A DNA stretch of 64,000 nt from Excoecaria cochinchinensis (taxonomy: Eukaryota; Streptophyta; Magnoliopsida; Malpighiales; Euphorbiaceae): the NCBI GenBank assembly GCA_947683425.1, contig CANTUQ010000119.1:2851001-2915000 (forward strand), given 5' to 3'. The notes beneath the pieces are model-generated. The model was not told where the DNA came from, did no database searches, and was given only the letters and a program-made list of their open reading frames with translations. Below are positions 51,992-55,578 of this stretch, one piece after another. Position 1 is the stretch's first letter, and each line of letters opens with the position of its first letter. The translations under genes were made by a program, and so were the position numbers.

Positions 51992-52457
51992 CCAGAAGCT
52001 TAATCTGATGAAGTTGTACCAAATTTTCATACCATAAGGCTTGAAGTCTGTTTATTATGTTTGATTTATGTAGAAACTTTGACTATCAAGAGTGGCAACT
52101 CAAGGATCTGGTGCATAATACAATTATTTTGCTTGCATGATATGTCATAATTCATTTAAGGTGAAATGATTCTTCATGATTTACTTCAGTGGAATAAAAT
52201 AGAAGATTTTTCTTCCTATTTCACCATGTTTACATTCTAATGTTGATCATTCTTTCTATGTTTAACTTTTTGTAAATGCATTTTGTTTTGGCAGTTCGCG
52301 ATTCATTATATCAATTGTTTTCTCTGTACAGGGTGATGGAAGTGATGTTGACCAAGGGAACCCAACGTTGGTTGTCTTTGAGGAGAATGTCAAAGCATTG
52401 GAAGTGTCTTGCGGATTCAACCACACAGGTGCCATAGTCGAAAGCATGGAATTTTAG
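10971..52457 (+). CDS. RCC1-repeat (UVR8/RCC1-like) gene, 12 exons, 5' partial
   Basis: Exons read from the sequence: 10971-11030, 11260-11361, 11480-11573, 12429-12471, 12564-12609, 12723-12769, 22100-22202, 31191-31245, 31326-31392, 36684-36720, 51731-51810 and 52332-52457. Every intron is GT...AG and the phases join without a frame error, giving 285 codons plus TAG. The product shows RCC1 blade signatures: YMWGRNSNGQLGLG, LSWGAGGSGRLGHG, VACGGYHTCVLT, YAWGFNENGCLGIG, VSCGWKHTAAIS, YTWGWGGSNGTFS and VSCGFNHTGAI. RCC1-family proteins form seven-bladed propellers and in plants include UV-B receptors, exchange-factor-like proteins and organellar RUG proteins. The C-terminal blade resembles my recollection of RUG-type members, but I cannot confirm the orthologue. 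About 100-160 N-terminal residues are missing and must lie upstream. Introns F-G, G-H, I-J and J-K are 9330, 8988, 5291 and 15010 nt and are packed with retrotransposons, yet the exons carry no stop or frameshift. Confidence 0.9.
11260..11361 (+). CDS. RCC1 gene exon B
   Basis: 102 nt between acceptor GGTATACAG and donor GTCAGT. It continues the blade with VPIPTKVDCLSGLPIRMVAL and ASEHSIAVT, the usual 'P..V..L....V..VACG..HS.A.T' half of an RCC1 repeat. Confidence 0.88.
11480..11573 (+). CDS. RCC1 gene exon C
   Basis: 94 nt between acceptor CTTCACTAG and donor GTTGAT. It encodes DGGEALSWGAGGSGRLGHGD, a second clear RCC1 blade start. The final AG joins T of exon D to make a Ser codon. Confidence 0.88.
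11574..12428 (+). other. RCC1 intron C-D
   Basis: 855 nt of AT-rich intron. No transposon end, RNA gene or exon could be recognised. Confidence 0.6.
12429..12471 (+). CDS. RCC1 gene exon D
   Basis: 43-nt micro-exon between acceptor ATCTGCAG and donor GTATCT. It encodes EYTPRLIKKLEKIK, the 'xP..I..L' strand linking blade halves. Its frame fits exons C and E exactly. Confidence 0.82.
12564..12609 (+). CDS. RCC1 gene exon E
   Basis: 46 nt between acceptor TTCCTTAG and donor GTACAT. It encodes VEKVAAGLLHSACID, the canonical 'I..VAAG..HS..ID' end of an RCC1 repeat. Only a 92-nt intron separates it from exon D. Confidence 0.88.
12723..12769 (+). CDS. RCC1 gene exon F
   Basis: 47 nt between acceptor TTTTGCAG and donor GTGAGC. 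It encodes GNGSVFVFGEQATDVV, a divergent blade start in which FVFG replaces the usual YxWG. The next exon lies 9330 nt downstream, beyond a nest of gypsy and copia insertions. Confidence 0.82.
12999..13309 (-). repeat. Gypsy LTR, left copy
   Basis: Starts TGTTGGCTCC and ends TACGTAACA before the C-rich PPT complement. It shares TAGGAGTAAT near its start and the GGCAGAATTCTG/AACAGAA block with the right copy, but is considerably diverged. Confidence 0.7.
13310..13571 (-). pseudogene. Gypsy integrase C-terminal fragment
   Basis: Minus strand gives TYWYNTSFHS and MSPFQALYGFPPP, then MKQYADQQRTAREFSVGELG: the conserved end of gypsy integrase (W.NTS.H.....PF..LYG.PPP ... MK..AD..R....F.VGD). A frameshift separates the two pieces. 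Confidence 0.8.
13569..13853 (+). pseudogene. Inverted gypsy fragment: protease piece joined to LTR end, PBS and gag start
   Basis: On the + strand the frame reads MILIDSGSTHHFVDLKLAKE (gypsy aspartic protease with DSGST). Then comes ATTACTCCTAACAAC, matching the end of the 20587 LTR (in complement), a PBS TGGTGTCAGAGC, and a gag start MSKNTRRAKNSS with SSKFEEH. The coding piece runs into a non-coding LTR edge, so this is a recombination junction and not a cellular protease. It is opposite in orientation to its surroundings. Confidence 0.7.
14030..14823 (-). mobile_element. Second deleted gypsy remnant: LTR end, gag knuckle and pol C-terminus
   Basis: Minus strand: gag zinc knuckle CFNCGEPFFHVHQCK near 14510-14465, then within about 130 nt the pol C-terminus FPDFALEDN and a PPT GGAGAAGGGGAG just above an LTR end at about 14300. 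A PBS TGGTATCATAGCC (complement near 14780-14792) precedes a probable 5' LTR starting TGTTGAAAG at 14793, which E3 interrupts. The left boundary is uncertain. Confidence 0.6.
14824..14998 (+). repeat. E3 5' LTR
   Basis: 175 bp, TGTTACAAAATTTG to TTTTGTTACA. Related to the E7 LTR (shared TATATTCCTAATTAGTTG). Confidence 0.9.
14999..15755 (+). other. E3 untranslated leader
   Basis: PBS followed by a GC-rich stretch (about 15050-15280) and a T/G-rich stretch up to the first gag-like ATG. The GC-rich part matches the E5 leader in content (TCTGGTGACCGG.., GACGTCGGAAGGAGCGC), although the E5 LTRs are different. No capsid coding sequence is present. Confidence 0.6.
15756..16915 (+). pseudogene. E3 zinc knuckle, protease and integrase N-half remnant
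   Basis: ATG at 15756 starts MSWNKNMVCYYCNKSGHVKR with a full CX2CX4HX4C knuckle. The protease site is WVIDSGVTDHMM near 16030 (DSG intact). The pre-integrase and integrase core follow (LRSDNAK near 16755, NGVAERKNRHLLET near 16855) with several stops. Confidence 0.75.
16915..17694 (+). pseudogene. E3 integrase C-terminal region, longest open piece
   Basis: 259 open codons: FWVDAVSTAYFLINRMPSSV, PRIFGCTCFIRDVRPHITKL, and the low-complexity linker with repeated Asp/Ser/Pro found before RT in this family. It ends in a frameshift just before the RT domain. Confidence 0.85.
17690..19250 (+). pseudogene. E3 reverse transcriptase and RNase H remnant
   Basis: RT motifs: KKAVGCK then a stop; QLDIKNAFFHGDLQEEVYMK; FLVVYVDDIVITGSD with an intact YVDD. 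RNase H: ECFTDTDWT, SKKQ, and KTREQLGYLFTKAFNG at the C-terminus. Frameshifts and stops occur throughout. Confidence 0.8.
18755..18886 (+). repeat. 66-bp tandem duplication inside E3 RNase H
   Basis: 18755-18820 and 18821-18886 are near-identical 66-bp units (beginning AGGTCAACTATAGG and AGGTTAACTATAGG) with two or three differences. The unit is a multiple of three and would duplicate 22 residues. Confidence 0.9.
19260..19437 (+). repeat. E3 3' LTR
   Basis: 178 bp, TGTTACAGAATG to TTTTGTTACA. It is very similar to the 5' copy, with a few substitutions and a small indel (AGTTGTTAGCC versus AGTTAGCC). Confidence 0.9.
19600..20302 (-). mobile_element. Truncated minus-strand copia: integrase fragment joined to 5' leader and LTR
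   Basis: 19600-20000 encodes, on the minus strand, integrase C-half pieces in the order seen in E4/E6. About 20100 holds the PBS complement GGCTCTGATACCA. The LTR is 20117-20302 (TGTGAAAATGAG to TTTTTCAACA). Gag, protease and the 3' half are missing. Confidence 0.65.
20303..20586 (-). pseudogene. Gypsy gag N-terminal fragment
   Basis: Minus strand from the ATG at about 20551: MSKSARKPRSCSKEDIQLPM, then EEIEEQLRSLNSKFEE and a coiled segment with alternating Leu/Glu. It is homologous to the inverted copy at 13680-13850. It sits directly inside the 20587 LTR, as expected for a 5' gag. Confidence 0.7.
20587..20922 (-). repeat. Gypsy LTR, right copy (5' LTR)
   Basis: Starts TGTTAGGAGTAATCC and ends AGCTAGTCA before the TSD TTATG. 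Inside it abuts a PBS-like TGGTATTAGCGC on the minus strand. Confidence 0.7.
20928..21523 (+). other. Intron F-G sequence
   Basis: AT-rich sequence without a recognisable gene or transposon end. Confidence 0.5.
21524..21824. mobile_element. Stowaway-type MITE, TA target duplication
   Basis: 301 bp flanked by TA (21522-21523 and 21825-21826). The ends form imperfect inverted repeats: left TTTCATCCGTTCCACAATAT, right complement CTCACTCCGTTTCGTAATAC. CTCCNTCCGTTYC-type ends with TA duplication are the hallmark of Tc1/mariner-derived Stowaway MITEs. No coding capacity. Confidence 0.75.
22100..22202 (+). CDS. RCC1 gene exon G
   Basis: 103 nt between acceptor CAACCTAG and donor GTAATA. It encodes GFGEANNAAEPYLMGELPSC followed by LEVACGGYHTCVLT. 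It resumes in frame after exon F and supplies the blade end VACGGYHTCVLT. Confidence 0.88.
22203..22613 (+). other. Intron G-H sequence before the inverted repeats
   Basis: AT-rich intron sequence with a T-run near 22551. Nothing else recognised. Confidence 0.5.
22614..22990 (+). repeat. Left arm of a long inverted repeat (possible MULE terminal region)
   Basis: Two head-to-tail copies of a roughly 250-bp unit whose core is GTGYATTTTTGCCC (22618 and 22868), followed by GGGCAAATTTRCCCTTAA. The complement of this unit recurs at 29655-29975. Long, diverged inverted arms of this size suggest a Mutator-like element; I did not find a convincing 9-bp TSD. Confidence 0.5.
23285..23482 (-). CDS. Unrecognised 65-codon frame between the inverted repeats
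   Basis: Minus-strand ATG at 23480-23482 starts MATSQAESSSSELGTLVVSV. The middle is rich in Ala and Val, followed by an acidic run AAEEEEKEEEAESS. GC content is markedly higher than the surroundings. It lies between the arms of the 22.6-30.0 kb inverted repeat, so it could be a captured gene fragment (Pack-MULE cargo). It ends in sequence derived from a CG/GT dinucleotide tract. No family recognised. Confidence 0.25.
   Translation of the reverse strand: MATSQAESSSSELGTLVVSVADVKATVVAIAVATAAEEEEKEEEAESSLRYTRARAHTYFLVAIF
23308..23333. repeat. (GT/GC)n dinucleotide tract
   Basis: Alternating purine-pyrimidine run GTGTGTGCGCGCGCGCGCGT, a potential Z-DNA former. Confidence 0.8.
24036..24234 (-). 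repeat. E4 3' LTR
   Basis: 199 bp, TGAAGAATTTC to AATATTCAACA on the + strand. It contains an extra 12-bp CTACAAATCTGC repeat that the other LTR has once. Confidence 0.88.
24242..24937 (-). pseudogene. E4 RNase H
   Basis: Pieces 24623-24937 (LVGRLIYLSHTRPDITYSMS, EASTDADWAASLDDRRSTSG) and 24242-24514 (LSLYCDNKAAISIAYNPVQH, KQLADLFTKGLNNRTFH) give the acidic Asp residues of the RNase H fold and the family's C-terminus. A stop separates them. Confidence 0.85.
25050..26119 (-). pseudogene. E4 linker and reverse transcriptase
   Basis: 25898-26119 is the variable linker. 25322-25633 has KTRLVAKGFTQTYGVDYRET and FDAKNACLHGDLEEEVYMEI. 25050-25352 has IGLKQSLRAWFDRFSK and IVYVDDIVMTGDDKEE with an intact YVDD. 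One frameshift lies near 25330. Confidence 0.85.
26160..26980 (-). pseudogene. E4 integrase
   Basis: The open piece 26314-26847 holds HSDVWRLTQTPSLSGNRWFV, VLRTDNGTKYMDSRF (catalytic Asp), and AQNGIAERKNRHLLEIA (catalytic Glu): the D, D, E triad of an rve integrase is present. A frameshift follows near 26310. Confidence 0.85.
27013..27568 (-). pseudogene. E4 protease and pre-integrase region
   Basis: Protease site WIIDSGANRHD, with the next residues frameshifted. Then KDFLNYSPCLKRDNVRVADG and FPINLLSVSAITKSLNCKVQ, leading to the pre-integrase domain. Two overlapping frames show a single frameshift near 27380-27400. Confidence 0.8.
27600..28432 (-). pseudogene. E4 gag
   Basis: The start ATG is at the high-coordinate end: MSEFETKQVKKFYTANDGQI, then KLDGSNTYLTWSKSCL (the copia gag 'KL.G.NY..W' motif), and an open capsid piece at 27803-27988 (FQAKCAEDAILIQNM, FLAGLNSEFDQL). 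The knuckle lies near 27620-27680 with an altered last part. Frameshifts interrupt it. Confidence 0.8.
28433..29146 (-). other. E4 untranslated leader with GC-rich island
   Basis: GC-rich stretch (about 28640-29040) with repeated CGGCGCGTG and CACGCGTG motifs. It contains a 161-codon minus-strand open frame (28478-28963) that looks like a by-product of high GC, since related leaders (E6) do not conserve it. Confidence 0.55.
29147..29333 (-). repeat. E4 5' LTR
   Basis: 187 bp, TGAAAAATTTC to AATATTCAACA on the + strand, next to the PBS. Confidence 0.88.
29655..29975 (-). repeat. Right arm of the long inverted repeat
   Basis: Contains GGGGCAAAAATGCACTTTTG at 29820 and GTCAACAGATGGTGAGATGG near 29931, the reverse complement of the left arm's core and flank (ACGTTGACTATGTTGCCATC). 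Copia E4 and about 1.3 kb of other DNA lie between the arms. Confidence 0.5.
29985..30720 (+). pseudogene. Ty3/gypsy integrase fragment
   Basis: Reads SMDFIDRLPKSWGNTILFVV, ADHSLKYAHFILMAHPYTA and, in the open piece 30408-30620, CYNTSFHLALQTTPFKVVYG with RDPPRLLSY. These are standard gypsy integrase blocks (MDFI..LP.S.G...I.VVVDR.SKY.HF). Several stops; no LTR seen on either side. Confidence 0.8.
30721..31190 (+). other. Intron G-H sequence before exon H
   Basis: AT-rich intron ending in a pyrimidine-rich acceptor region. No gene or transposon end seen. Confidence 0.5.
31191..31245 (+). CDS. RCC1 gene exon H
   Basis: 55 nt between acceptor CTCCTATAG and donor GTATAT. It encodes GGELYAWGFNENGCLGIG, an RCC1 blade start. 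It completes the split Asn codon left by exon G, 8988 nt upstream. Confidence 0.9.
31326..31392 (+). CDS. RCC1 gene exon I
   Basis: 67 nt between acceptor TTAATAG and donor GTTTGT, after a compact 80-nt intron. It encodes STNDFRLPERVQGPFLRTSV then EK, the 'xxxxxP..V' linker of the blade begun in exon H. Confidence 0.88.
31664..31821 (-). repeat. E5 3' LTR
   Basis: 158 bp on the + strand from TGTGAGAAAACGC to CTTACTAACA. Flanked outside by TSD ATAAC and inside by the PPT complement. Confidence 0.92.
31829..32371 (-). pseudogene. E5 RNase H (last part of polyprotein)
   Basis: 180 open codons in the same frame as the RT piece: RYLKGAPGRGILYSDHGHTH, ECFVDADWTGSKIDRRSTTG, SSAESEYRAMAQSTCEIVWI, KLWCDNQAAIHIASNPVYHE and the C-terminal KTREQLGDLFTK. 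It ends just inside the PPT. Intact apart from the stop upstream. Confidence 0.9.
32390..34846 (-). pseudogene. E5 integrase and reverse transcriptase, 818 open codons
   Basis: In order: pre-integrase zinc domain (HCRLGHPS ... CESCQYAKHH); integrase core with HSDVWGP, RSDNAKEYF and NGVAERKNRHLLE (D, D, E triad present); integrase C-terminal region; Ser/Pro-rich linker; RT with KTRLVAKGYAQTYGVDYSET, LDIKNAFLHGDLQEEVYMEQ and FIVYVDDIIITGDD (YVDD intact). It is in the same frame as the protease piece upstream and the RNase H piece downstream. It ends at TAG (32390-32392), where relatives have Trp in the context KHWA. Confidence 0.9.
34856..35296 (-). pseudogene. E5 zinc knuckle and protease (first part of polyprotein)
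   Basis: 146 open codons. The likely start is the Met at 35261-35263 (MSWDKNMICYYC), twelve codons into this frame. The CX2CX4HX4C knuckle is intact (CYYCHELGHIKRFC). The protease active site WVIDSGATNHMTG is intact. The frame ends at a TAG (34856-34858) and continues in the same frame after it. No capsid domain precedes the knuckle. Confidence 0.85.
35297..36147 (-). other. E5 untranslated leader
   Basis: About 850 nt between PBS and the knuckle: a GC-rich part (35600-36060) and an AT-rich part (35297-35580). No frame resembling copia capsid was found on the minus strand, in contrast to E4, E6 and E7. Confidence 0.6.
36148..36305 (-). repeat. E5 5' LTR
   Basis: 158 bp from TGTGAGAAAACAC to CTTACTAACA. 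Three substitutions against the left LTR (G/A near the start, A/G in CCTTARATTA, C/A in CTACMTACTT), about 98% identity. Confidence 0.92.
36311..36683 (+). other. Intron I-J sequence before exon J
   Basis: AT-rich intron with a T-run near 36610. Nothing else seen. Confidence 0.5.
36684..36720 (+). CDS. RCC1 gene exon J (37-nt micro-exon)
   Basis: 37 nt between acceptor ATTGACAG and donor GTAAGC. It encodes VSCGWKHTAAIS, the conserved 'V.CG..HT.A.' RCC1 strand. It is isolated between a 5.3-kb and a 15.0-kb intron, so both neighbouring introns depend on recognition of a very short exon. Confidence 0.87.
36721..37956 (+). other. Intron J-K sequence up to E7
   Basis: AT-rich, no exon recognised; includes the possible Helitron end at 37329. 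The rest (37363-37956) has no coding signal and may be Helitron body. Confidence 0.45.
37329..37362 (-). mobile_element. Possible Helitron 3' terminus
   Basis: On the minus strand this reads GGTCATGTGCATAGCGCGGG then TTTTAATACTAG followed by T: a GC-rich hairpin-like block about 10 nt before CTAG, the usual plant Helitron 3' end (CTRR|T). The 5' TC end was not located, so the length is unknown; the body would extend to the right. Confidence 0.4.
37957..38057 (+). repeat. E7 5' LTR, first part
   Basis: Begins TGTTACCGAATGTATATAG and is cut by E6 at 38058. It resumes at 43390. Confidence 0.88.
38058..38243 (-). repeat. E6 3' LTR
   Basis: 186 bp, TGAAGAAATTCAGAG to TATATTCAACA on the + strand. 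Confidence 0.88.
38251..39022 (-). pseudogene. E6 RNase H
   Basis: Three pieces: 38822-39022 (MDETGMLGCKTADTPIESNH, YLSQTRPDIAYSVSLVSQFM), 38632-38832 (EAFTDVDWAGSLNDRRSTLG) and 38251-38574 (LSLYCDNKTAISIAHNPVQH, RQLADIFTKGLNSRTFH). Frameshifts separate them. Confidence 0.85.
39086..40270 (-). pseudogene. E6 integrase tail, linker and reverse transcriptase, 394 open codons
   Basis: Acidic linker with DNNNNVDVQGEHDLVQED repeated as two related segments, then SNFVSYDHLSPSYRAFALSL, RT WKLIDSPDKKLVGCKWVF, KTRLVAKGFTQTYEVDYQET, QFDVKNAFLHGDLEEEVYME, LLIVYVDDIVMTGDDKEE (YVDD intact) and FEIKDLGELRYFL. It ends at a stop shortly after RT. Confidence 0.88.
40150..40893 (-). pseudogene. E6 integrase
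   Basis: Frameshifted core at 40570-40890 (TDNGTEYM.., catalytic Asp region), then the open piece 40150-40551: MLEVARSLMFTMNVPKPYW, TYLINRIPLKSLNFKTPLEV. The catalytic Glu region (ERKNRHLLE) lies at the frameshift near 40555-40590. Confidence 0.8.
40894..42456 (-). pseudogene. E6 gag-protease
   Basis: The true start is probably the ATG complement at 42454-42456 (MSEFETKQIEKFYTANDGQI). One in-frame TGA replaces the Trp of the 'YLxW' gag motif; the frame is then open for 474 codons from 42318 to 40894. It holds capsid (DTKQGELTVSDYFSELSSLW), an intact knuckle (CEHCEKPRHTKETC), protease WIIDSGANRHMTG, and the pre-integrase start (HKRLGHPS, CDACEYAKH). Confidence 0.88.
42457..43177 (-). other. 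E6 untranslated leader with GC-rich island
   Basis: GC-rich (about 42650-43080) with repeated GGCGCGTG and CACGCGTGTGGTCGGA motifs, closely matching the E4 leader. Open frames on both strands here are unsupported. Confidence 0.55.
43178..43389 (-). repeat. E6 5' LTR
   Basis: 212 bp, same ends. Longer than its partner by an internal repeat of CAGCTATATTCAACA at its right end and a second copy of AGCTCCTA. Confidence 0.88.
43390..43469 (+). repeat. E7 5' LTR, second part
   Basis: Starts GTTAGCAATATATTTG, aligning with the E7 3' LTR's GTTAACAATATATTTG, and ends TTTTGTTACA before the PBS. Confidence 0.88.
44091..44990 (+). pseudogene. E7 gag
   Basis: ATG at 44091: MAGENKSVTEFISIPTKITE, then KLNRSNYLEWSIRVYLRSV (copia gag motif). 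Pieces at 44403-44678 and 44555-44812 continue the capsid in shifting frames. The knuckle near 44790-44830 is degraded (YYYSKEPEYIKKYC, first Cys residues lost). Confidence 0.8.
44990..45880 (+). pseudogene. E7 protease and truncated integrase
   Basis: Protease site KWVIDLGATDHIT: DSG has become DLG, so the catalytic triad is altered. The pre-integrase (HCLLGHPS) and integrase core follow, with RSDNAKEY and NGVAERKN. Immediately after the catalytic Glu region (45880) the sequence jumps to RT, so the integrase C-half and the linker are deleted. Confidence 0.8.
45890..47165 (+). pseudogene. E7 reverse transcriptase and RNase H
   Basis: Begins at RT TSVCLFISIAAS (the first RT block is missing), then LDINNVFLHRDL, LVVYVDDIVITGSGS with intact YVDD, and RNase H pieces ECFVNADWTSSKSDAG-like (46596-46781) and LDDLFTKTLNES. 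Frameshifts and stops throughout. Confidence 0.8.
47179..47329 (+). repeat. E7 3' LTR
   Basis: 151 bp from TGTTACAGAATG to TTTTGTTACA. It lacks about 30 bp before GTTTTGTTACA that the 5' LTR has (AATAAAAACACAA...). Confidence 0.85.
47335..48844 (+). other. Intron J-K sequence after E7
   Basis: AT-rich. The 94-codon frame at 48364-48648 has no recognisable family and ordinary intron composition. No exon or transposon seen. Confidence 0.5.
48845..49620 (-). mobile_element. Truncated copia: 3' LTR and RNase H only (E1 family)
   Basis: LTR 48845-49008 (TGTAGAATTTTG to ATACTCAATA) resembles the reverse complement of the E1 LTR; the PPT complement CTTCCCCTCAAG follows at 49009. The RNase H piece 49294-49563 reads MHDPRESHLQAVFHILRYLK, EAITDADWFGSLDDRRFTFG, RSSAEAEYKAMA. 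Homology ends near 49620; the rest and the other LTR are missing. Confidence 0.8.
49621..50680 (+). other. Intron J-K sequence
   Basis: AT-rich. The part 49630-49760 is less AT-rich and 50100-50200 has GGTTCGGATGG-like repeat flavour, but nothing could be assigned. Confidence 0.45.
50690..51077 (+). mobile_element. Third deleted gypsy remnant: gag knuckle fused to pol C-terminus
   Basis: The + strand reads YNCDKPYVAGHKCKKL (zinc knuckle, first Cys replaced by a TGA) near 50705-50750 and LELDHEDVEAVQDEIG. About 55 nt later comes HPYFELENKLLSRRGV with a purine-rich AGAAGGGGAG near 50890, i.e. the pol C-terminus and PPT. Probable LTR sequence follows, including a direct repeat of CTGTTTTTCTATTACATAAA at 51030-51077. 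No second LTR was identified. Confidence 0.6.
51078..51730 (+). other. Intron J-K sequence before exon K
   Basis: AT-rich intron ending in the exon K acceptor. Nothing else seen. Confidence 0.5.
51731..51810 (+). CDS. RCC1 gene exon K
   Basis: 80 nt between acceptor ACACATAG and donor GTTTGT. It encodes EGNIYTWGWGGSNGTFSEDG then HSSGGQL. The blade start carries an insertion (GTFSEDGHSS) between WGWGGS and the GQLG turn. Confidence 0.9.
51939..51988. repeat. (TA)n microsatellite in intron K-L
   Basis: About 24 consecutive TA units, within 150 bp of exon K. Likely length-polymorphic. Confidence 0.95.
52332..52457 (+). CDS. RCC1 gene terminal exon L
   Basis: 126 nt after acceptor TCTGTACAG, ending at TAG (52455-52457). 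It encodes GDGSDVDQGNPTLVVFEENV, then a last blade end VSCGFNHTGAIV and a short tail ESMEF. The joined QL|GDGSDVD restores the usual GQLGxGSDVD turn. The 3'UTR presumably follows from 52458; no single poly(A) signal was pinned down. Confidence 0.9.
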   Translation, partial: GDGSDVDQGNPTLVVFEENVKALEVSCGFNHTGAIVESMEF

Positions 52458-55092
52458 GCCATTGTTTTATTTGGGGTGTGAAAGTTACTAAAATTTTTAA
52501 TGTATTTTCACATATGTAAAGAAAATTGAATGTTGCACTTTTCTTTTTTGGATCTTGCTAAATGGCTCAATTTGAGCTACTCAAATACATGTAATCTATT
52601 ATGGTTTGCAGGGTAGATTGGGCTTGTCCAGGACTTACATCAATGAGTCTAGGCTTGCCCGCAGAAAAGCGGGCTTTAATGCAAGTTCGGACAGGGCTTA
52701 CAAATAAATTTTATTGTTTGGGCTTGTAATTTTTACGGGTGGGCCAGCCAAGCAGTACTCAAGTCCATGAACATGTCTACTGATTGCTTAGTGCTTTTTT
52801 TCTCCGTCACATATTCATAGTTTGTGGACATTTGGTCAGACCAAATGTTCAAAATACAAAAAGTAACGAGGAATCATTTGTGCGTTTTTATTTTCTATAT
52901 ATATGTATATACGATGATAAATGTTGATATTGTTTAATGGTTTTAAAGTATGATGATGTCTATGTATGTTGATAATGCTTAAGGTAGTGCATGGGTGCGT
53001 GCGCTTAGAATTAAAGCTTAAAAGAGGAGAAAGGAAGCGTGTTGGACTAATAAGCTACACGTAGGAGCTTATAGTGAAGCTCCATGCGTGTGGGCTTATT
53101 AAATAAGCTATATGGGCTTAAGTGAATGGTGGAAGCTCATGAGATGGGAAGCTCCATTTAGCTCAAGCTTATTCTTAGTTAGAGGTGGATTGAAATAGCT
53201 CTCTCATAGTAGGACTAGGATTGGGGTGTGATGGAACCTATAAATATCCCATCATGTTTTATGGAAATTTAGCTTTTGACAAGCCAAATAAATGCTGCCT
53301 TATTTTCTCTCTAAATTCGAGTTCTTTTACTAGACCCTAGAGTTCTTGAATACTTTAGCATTCAAAAGATTCTAGATTTGATCCTATTGTCAATTACTAC
53401 TGGAGGTGATTGTTAGAGGATCAATGTGGCTTACGACAATTGTGAGCATTGGGTTTTTGCATTGTTATCTTGGTTGTTACCCGATGATGAGGACTAAAAT
53501 ACTCAACTTGATTTAAAAAGATCACTTAATATCTTAATTAGAGGAATTGGACCTTGTATGAGCGTAATTTGATAAGAGATTCATAAGATTACCTTTAGAG
53601 GTGTAAATATGGACTTTAGGGTAGGAAAGTGAGTCTCACATGAGGTGGTTTAGTAGCCATGCACATCTGTGTATGACCCGTGCATGATAGTAAGAACATA
53701 GATTAAGAACCAGATTGAAGACCTACGTGAGGTTATGCTATACCTGCACATGAGTGTTCGTGACCTATGCGGGTCCGTCACTTAAGAATTGCTTAGAGTC
53801 TTCTAAAAGTCTCTAGAATAATCTTGGAGCCTATTCAAATGGCATAATATTCAGGAATATTCTGTTGATACTTGTGGATTTTAACTCTAAAGAGTTTTAG
53901 GAGTGTTCACCACTCTTGAGTCACACTCTAAATTCCTCGTTAATTTCATACTTCAATAGATAGAAATTCTAAGAAGAAATCATATAATTGAGAAAGAAGG
54001 GAGGGGAAATTTTGAGTTAGGAAGAAAATTGAGAATTTTCTTCACTATTAAGAAGGCAGAGTCCGATTTCTCGATCCAAGATATTTTAGAAGTAGATTAG
54101 TCCCTTGTTATCAATTGGTTTCAGTGAGTCCTGAGGGTAAAATAGAAGTCTAGGACTTTTTTCTTTGTTTTATGATGTTACGATGTTTCCATTATATTCT
54201 AATTTTGGTATCACATGAACAATAACAAAGTATATGCATCCATACAGGTCTTATTGAAGGATTGAGATCAAGATAATATGATTGTGTGAATTTACTTTTT
54301 TGTATTGCATTTTGCATTAGCATTCATTGGTTCCATTGTATTATTTAGAAATCCATATTTGGATTGATAGACATATGATGAATAAGTTTTACCCACAAAC
54401 CCATTGTAGGTGTCGAATTTCAACGTTTCCTTTTTATTCAATAATCACTAGTAGGGTATCTACTTCCATAATAAGGATGAGCCTACTTTTCCATGCAATA
54501 GCATGATGGATAAAGGTAAACCTCTTTATAACATTTCGACTGTAAAAACATTTCCTCTACAAGGCAGTTTTTGAGGAGTCACCACCTAGTGGGCTAGGTT
54601 GGAGATTAAAACCCAAGAGATTCTAATCTAGAAATCTTAGTTTTATTTTTGCCTTATAATTAATATCTTTATCATTATCGATAGTTTCCATATTTATAAC
54701 ATTTTCCTTTTAATACAAATGCATTAAAGCGGTAAAAAAGCAGCCATAAAATGATTATTGCACAATTGATCCTAATTATTTTATTTTGTGATCCTAAGTT
54801 ATGCGTTTTGAGAAAACAGGCATTGTTTTATTTGTGGTTATCGGACTTTTGTCCATTATTTGAGTGTTTTGGGCCGAAAAGGAAATTGGGACATTGGTTC
54901 CTTAACCTAGTCATTGGTGACATTTTCCTTCAACATTGGTCATTTCATAATGGAGAGGTACTTGACCCAATTTTACCATTATTCCCGAAGTCTTCTTTGG
55001 GAATGCATTATCGGGGATTTCCTATATTATTATTTGTGACCGAAGCAAGGAAAATGGTTCATTTTATTACTTATTGAAAATGTCCTGGGACA
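52458..55092 (+). other. 3' flank of the RCC1 gene
   Basis: Starts with the presumed 3'UTR. 52610-52760 has CGGGC/GGGCTTG-rich repeat sequence. 52990-53260 contains repeated AAGCT/AGCTTA motifs, and 53260-54180 resembles repetitive leader-like DNA. The 108-codon frame at 54751-55077 is not recognisable as any family. No further gene could be supported. Confidence 0.4.
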
Positions 55093-55330
55093 TTGATACC
55101 TATAGATGATCACGGGGCGGGGAAAACTCAACCCCAGTGGGGACCCAACTCAAACGGGGCGGGAAATCCCTAAATTTTTCCCTTGCGGGTACGAGGACAA
55201 GAAAAAAAATCTCCAACTTTGAATTCGCAGTGAGAACGGAGAATGAGGTATCCTCTCCGCGGGTTTCCCCGGCCCAAAGAAAAACCCATAAATATCCTTA
55301 GTTTTCTAGCTATTTATATATATGCCATTA

Positions 55331-55420
55331 TATATAAATAGGGCAAAACCTTAACTCTCTCATTTTTCTTCTTCTCTTCAATCACTCTGCTGTTTTCTTC
55401 TCTTTAGTCATCCCTCTACC
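55331..55420 (+). promoter_or_regulatory. Possible promoter retained inside the hAT element
   Basis: TATA-like TATATAAATAGGG at 55331, followed by a pyrimidine-rich stretch (CTCTCTCATTTTTCTTCTTC) typical of a plant 5'UTR. It points into the GC-rich frame at 55579-55797. Inferred only from composition. Confidence 0.35.
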
Positions 55421-55578
55421 GAGATCACCAGTTCTGTCGCCGTTTGGTCTCCCCTAGATTTGCCTTCTTCCAGTGATCGCTTAGTCTTTCTCTTCTTGAT
55501 CTTTTGGGTCTTCTTCCTTTTTTTAACCTTTATATATTCATAGGTGACTAGTGTTGCTGGAAGGGCAGATCTGCTGTA

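Noticed and set aside
54751..55077. 108-codon open frame downstream of the RCC1 gene
   Set aside because: No recognisable motif, hydrophobic low-complexity content, and no promoter or splice context. Left as unannotated flank.
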